Shown here in pieces: positions 1 through 3,600 of a stretch of DNA of 16,030 nt. The position numbers and the translations under genes were made by a program. The notes beneath the pieces were generated by a model that was given only the letters and a program-made list of their open reading frames with translations, did no database searches and was not told the DNA's origin. Position 1 is the stretch's first letter; the number at the start of each line of letters is the position of its first letter. The DNA is from Baffinella frigidus (Eukaryota > Cryptophyceae > Cryptomonadales > Baffinellaceae): NCBI GenBank assembly GCA_026770585.1, contig MU647956.1, positions 21,831 through 37,860 of the forward strand. The letters run 5' to 3'.

Positions 1-237
1 TTGAGGGTTCAGGGTTTAGGGTTCAGGGTTCAGGGTTTAGGGTTCAGGGTTCAGGGTTAAGGGTTTAGGGTTTAGGGTTCAGGGTTCAGGGTTTGGGGTT
101 CAGGCTTCAAGGTTTAGGGGTCAGGGTTTGCGGTTCAGGGTTTGCGGTTCAGGGTTCAGGGTTCAGGGTTTAGGGTTCAGGGTTTAGGGTTTAGGGTTTA
201 GGGTTCAGGGTTCAGGGTTTAGGGTTTAGGGGTTGGG
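1..237 (+). repeat. Degenerate telomere-like TTTAGGG/TTCAGGG tract
   Basis: The tract is made almost wholly of 6-8 base units close to TTTAGGG, mixed with TTCAGGG, TTAAGGG and TTTGCGG variants. TTTAGGG is the telomere unit of many plants, algae and dinoflagellates. The units are degenerate, and a P5CR exon copy follows at once, so this is more likely an interstitial intronic tract than a living telomere. The strand bias (G-rich on plus) is the same in all such tracts of the window. Confidence 0.9.
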
Positions 238-245
238 GTTTGTGG

Positions 246-282
246 GGAGGGTACCCGCGACGATGGAGACCATGATCGTCTC
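246..282 (-). pseudogene. Partial copy of P5CR exon 6 (3' half)
   Basis: These 37 bases are identical to 561-597, which covers the 3' half of exon 6 and its splice donor. On the minus strand it reads ETIMVSIVAGT, but the 5' half (KVNGKLND) and the acceptor are replaced by unrelated sequence. It lies downstream of exon 6 in the direction of transcription, so it is an intronic exon fragment, probably not spliced in. Confidence 0.75.
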
Positions 283-373
283 AAAAAATCCTATCCAGGG
301 TGAGCTTTCCGTGCAAACGAAACTTACGACACACATGCTTTTCCAGTACCAGTGTCACACATTTGTTCAGCAA

Positions 374-476
374 TTTTCGTTGCCAGTTTCCGCAGTTTCG
401 TTGCGCCAGTTTCCGCGAGGTAAGTGGGGGTTTCCGCAAGGTGCGTGGGGTTTTTCGTTGCCAGTTTCCGCGAGGT
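374..476 (+). repeat. Short local direct repeats
   Basis: A 20-base word is repeated exactly at 374-393 and 452-471, and CCAGTTTCCGCGAGGT occurs at 406-421 and 461-476. They sit in the intron downstream of P5CR exon 6 and look like slippage or local duplication. Confidence 0.7.
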
Positions 477-483
477 GGGAGGG

Positions 484-507
484 GGTGCCGGCCACGACGG
501 AGATGTG
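484..507 (-). pseudogene. Degenerate copy of P5CR exon 6 end
   Basis: On the minus strand this reads HISVVAGTP, aligning with MVSIVAGTL of exon 6. The DNA matches GTACCCGCGACGATGGAGA with several substitutions. It is a third, older copy of the exon 6 end, between the intact exon and the copy at 246-282. Confidence 0.5.
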
Positions 508-556
508 TAGGGTTTCGGGTTTGGGGTTTAGGGTTTGGGGTTTAGGGTTTGGGGTG
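505..556 (+). repeat. Telomere-like tract, second block
   Basis: Units of GGGTTTGGGGTTTAGGG repeat up to the edge of exon 6. Another G/T-rich stretch follows at about 636-673 on the other side of the exon, so exon 6 is bracketed by such tracts. Confidence 0.8.
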
Positions 557-569
557 TAGTGGAGGGTAC

Positions 570-624
570 CCGCGACGATGGAGACCATGATCGTCTCGTC
601 GTTGAGCTTGCCGTTCACCTTTTG
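570..624 (-). CDS. P5CR: P5CR exon 6 (VSIVAG block)
   Basis: After the acceptor CAACAG the exon reads QKVNGKLNDETIMVSIVA plus the first base of a glycine codon, then a GT donor (GTACCC). The VSIVAG motif corresponds to the conserved VSIAAG strand-turn of ProC that precedes the MPNTP region. The same frame stays open past the donor into telomere-like repeats, so an unspliced reading is possible but implausible. Confidence 0.8.
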
Positions 625-3600
625 CTGTTGTGGGGGGTAAGGGTTTAGGGGTTGGGGGTTGGGGGGTGTGGGGTAATTACACTTGTAGTTATGTATGTAG
701 TTATATATGTAGTTATATATGCTTTGATGGCAGAGCTAGGTTAACGGCTTGGGTGTAGGGTATAAGCCGAGAATCACTTCGAGACGGACTCGTTCTTCAA
801 GCTCATAGACTGGTGTATCACTCAACTCAAGGCCCAAGGGCCTCATTTAGGACCTGTATCGAGAGTATCAAAGAAGAAGAAGAAGAAGAAGAAGAAGAAG
901 AAGAAGAAGAAGAAGAAGAGTGGAACGTAACTCTGCATATATTGCACAGTCACGTAACTCTGCATATATTGCACAGTCACGAGGTTGGAATACCCTATCC
1001 TGGTACAAATATTCACAACCCCACATGCCAATAGGATCCTCCATTCTCGAGTGGGGTAGGCATCGATCTCGATAAGGTGGGTGTAGGCCACCAACCCTCA
1101 CAGTCTGGGCAAATCGAAAAAAAATGGCTCCAAAAAATCCCCTTGAAGGCCGTCGGATCCCGACGGCCTCCAAGGGGATTGGGTGTTTTTGACTTTTTCG
1201 ATTTGCTCAAGTTGTGAGGGTTGGTGGGGGGTATGCGATCTCGATAAGATGGGTGTAGGCCACCAACCCTCACAGTCTTGGGCAAATCAGAAAAAATGGC
1301 TCCAAAAATCCCCTCGAAGGCCGTCGGATCCCGACGGCCTCCAAGGGGATTTGGGTGTTTTTGACTTTTTCGATTTGCTCAAGCTGTGAGGGTTGGTGGG
1401 GGGTATGCGGGGCGTGCCTCCTCTTGTAAATCCTTCATCATCCCCTCCACGTTCTGCGGCTTCACGCCTGGTGTTTGCGTTTAGGGTTGGGGAGTTGAGG
1501 TTGGGGGTTGGCGAGGGGTGTCGTGCTCCGCGGAGGGACCCACCGAGCTGCGTGGAGGCTGGCTGGAATGCGGGGTTGGGGTTAGGGTTTAGAGGTTGGG
1601 GTTGTGGTGTTTGGGTTGAGGGTTAAGGGTTAAGGGTTTCGGGTTTCGGGTTTGGGGTTTGGGGTTTGGGAAACTCCGTTCATGGACGCGTTTGGGTGTC
1701 TGGGAGTCCACCGTTGCTTAAGTTAACGGAGGTTCCACTTTTGCTGTGAGACGTTCCACCCTCGACTTTTGTCTCGGTGGGCAGCGCTCTTGCAAGAGGA
1801 ACCTCTGTTTATCAACGCCCTCCGAAGATGGATGTATAGCCCTCAAGTGGCCAGGCGGTCAAATTTGACCGCCAAGAGGTCCTAGGCAGGTCCTAGGGCC
1901 CTACGGTAGGGCGTATGAGCCTACTGGCCACTTGAGGGATATACCGCAGGCGTATGAGCCTACTGGCCACTTGAGGGATATACCGCACACAGCAAACCAA
2001 ACCAAATTCAGAACAGAAAATCCGGTGAGAATCGGGGGTTGGCGTGTGGTTATCGATGCCCTCCGAAGATGGATGCATAAACCGCACACAGCAAACCAAA
2101 TCAAATTCAGCGCCCAAAAAAATCCGGTGCGTATCGGGGGTTGGCGAAACGTTCAAAACTCTGCGCGTTGGGAGCTCTGGTGGCAGTTTTCCACACGCCC
2201 TCCATTTCATCGCTTTCGAAGCCCCCGAGGTGTACCACGCAGCGGACTACCACGCAAGAGTGTAGGGCAGACCTGGGAAAACAAGCCAGTTCACACGGAA
2301 TTTGTAACAACTTTCCGAAATTTCGATTTTTCTGTGGGAAGAATGTCCACTTATGAACTTAAGAAATAGTAGAATTCTACTATTTCTCCTGTGGGTCACT
2401 CTGCCCTACACTCTTGCGTGGTACGCAGTCCGCTGCGAAGGGATTTTCGGCCCAAATCGGGCCGACTTTCCGTTACCTTATCCGTAGGAACCCCCCTAAA
2501 TCCCTACGGGTTGCCTACCGTAGGGTCGTATGTCTCAACGCTTATGGGGTATTCACGAATCCCTTCGAAGTCCGCTGTGTGGATTGATGAGCCCAAATAG
2601 ACTGATAATTGCGGGAATAAGGGGGTTGCGGGAAGAACCGATCATGGCGATGTCGGAGGTGTTGATCATGTCAAAGAGGTTCGAGGCGATAACAAGGGGG
2701 TCACGAGAATAAGGGGGTCGTGAGAATAAGGGGGTCGCGGGAATAACCGATCATGACGATGTCGGAGGTGTTGATCATGTCAAAGAGGTTCGAGGTCTGC
2801 TTCACGCCCGGGAACTTGGCGCAGCACGAGTCCATCTGCGGGCAGCGAGCTTCTTCAGCACACTTGCTGACCCCTCAGCACACTTGCTGACACCTTGCTG
2901 ACCCCTTAGCACACTTGCTGACACCTTACTGACCCCTCAGCACACTTGCTGGCCCCTCAGCACACTTGCTGACACCTCAGCACACTTGCTGACACCTCAG
3001 CATCGGGAAGTTGGCACAGCACTAATTCACACGCGACATGCGACATGTGAAGTTCATTAATCACATACCACGACCGCGGAAAGCTCAGGCTCAGTGCGGG
3101 GAGGGGCGTGAGGGCCGAACCCCGAGTAAAATGCCGGGTGAGTGTTTCAAGGTTCAGGGTGCAGGGTTCAGGGGTTCGGGTTTAGAGTGCAGGGTGTAGG
3201 GTGAGGGGTGTAGGGGTGAGGGGTGAGGGTTCGGGGTTTAGGGTGGTGGGTTTGGGATTTAGGGTTCAGGGTTTAGGGTGTAGTAGGGTGTAGGGTTCAG
3301 TTGCATGTTGTTGCGAGATTAGAGTTTAGGGTGCCGGGTTCAGGGTTTAGGGGTCAGGATTTGTGTTTTAGGTTTTTGAGGGGATCGAGGGGACCACTAA
3401 GCAGCCATCGGGGGCTTCACGGATACAGTCCATTTAAACGATTTTACTAGAATCTTGTCCATTGCCCTAGAACCTAACCGGGATTTCACCTTGAATTCAA
3501 CGTGACAAGGTCCTCGGTCGCTGCTAGGTGGTGAGGGGATTGAGGGTGGTGGATGGGTTAGTTGGCTGTTTCTTAGGAGACGTCGAAGACAGTGATGTTT

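Noticed and set aside
1-237. Chromosome end (true telomere)
   Set aside because: The repeats are degenerate, are followed within 10 bp by a P5CR exon copy, and similar tracts recur between exons up to about 4.9 kb. An interstitial origin fits better.
813-1034. Plus-strand protein with a poly-glutamate run
   Set aside because: It is the translation of the (AAG)16 microsatellite and the 27-bp tandem repeats.
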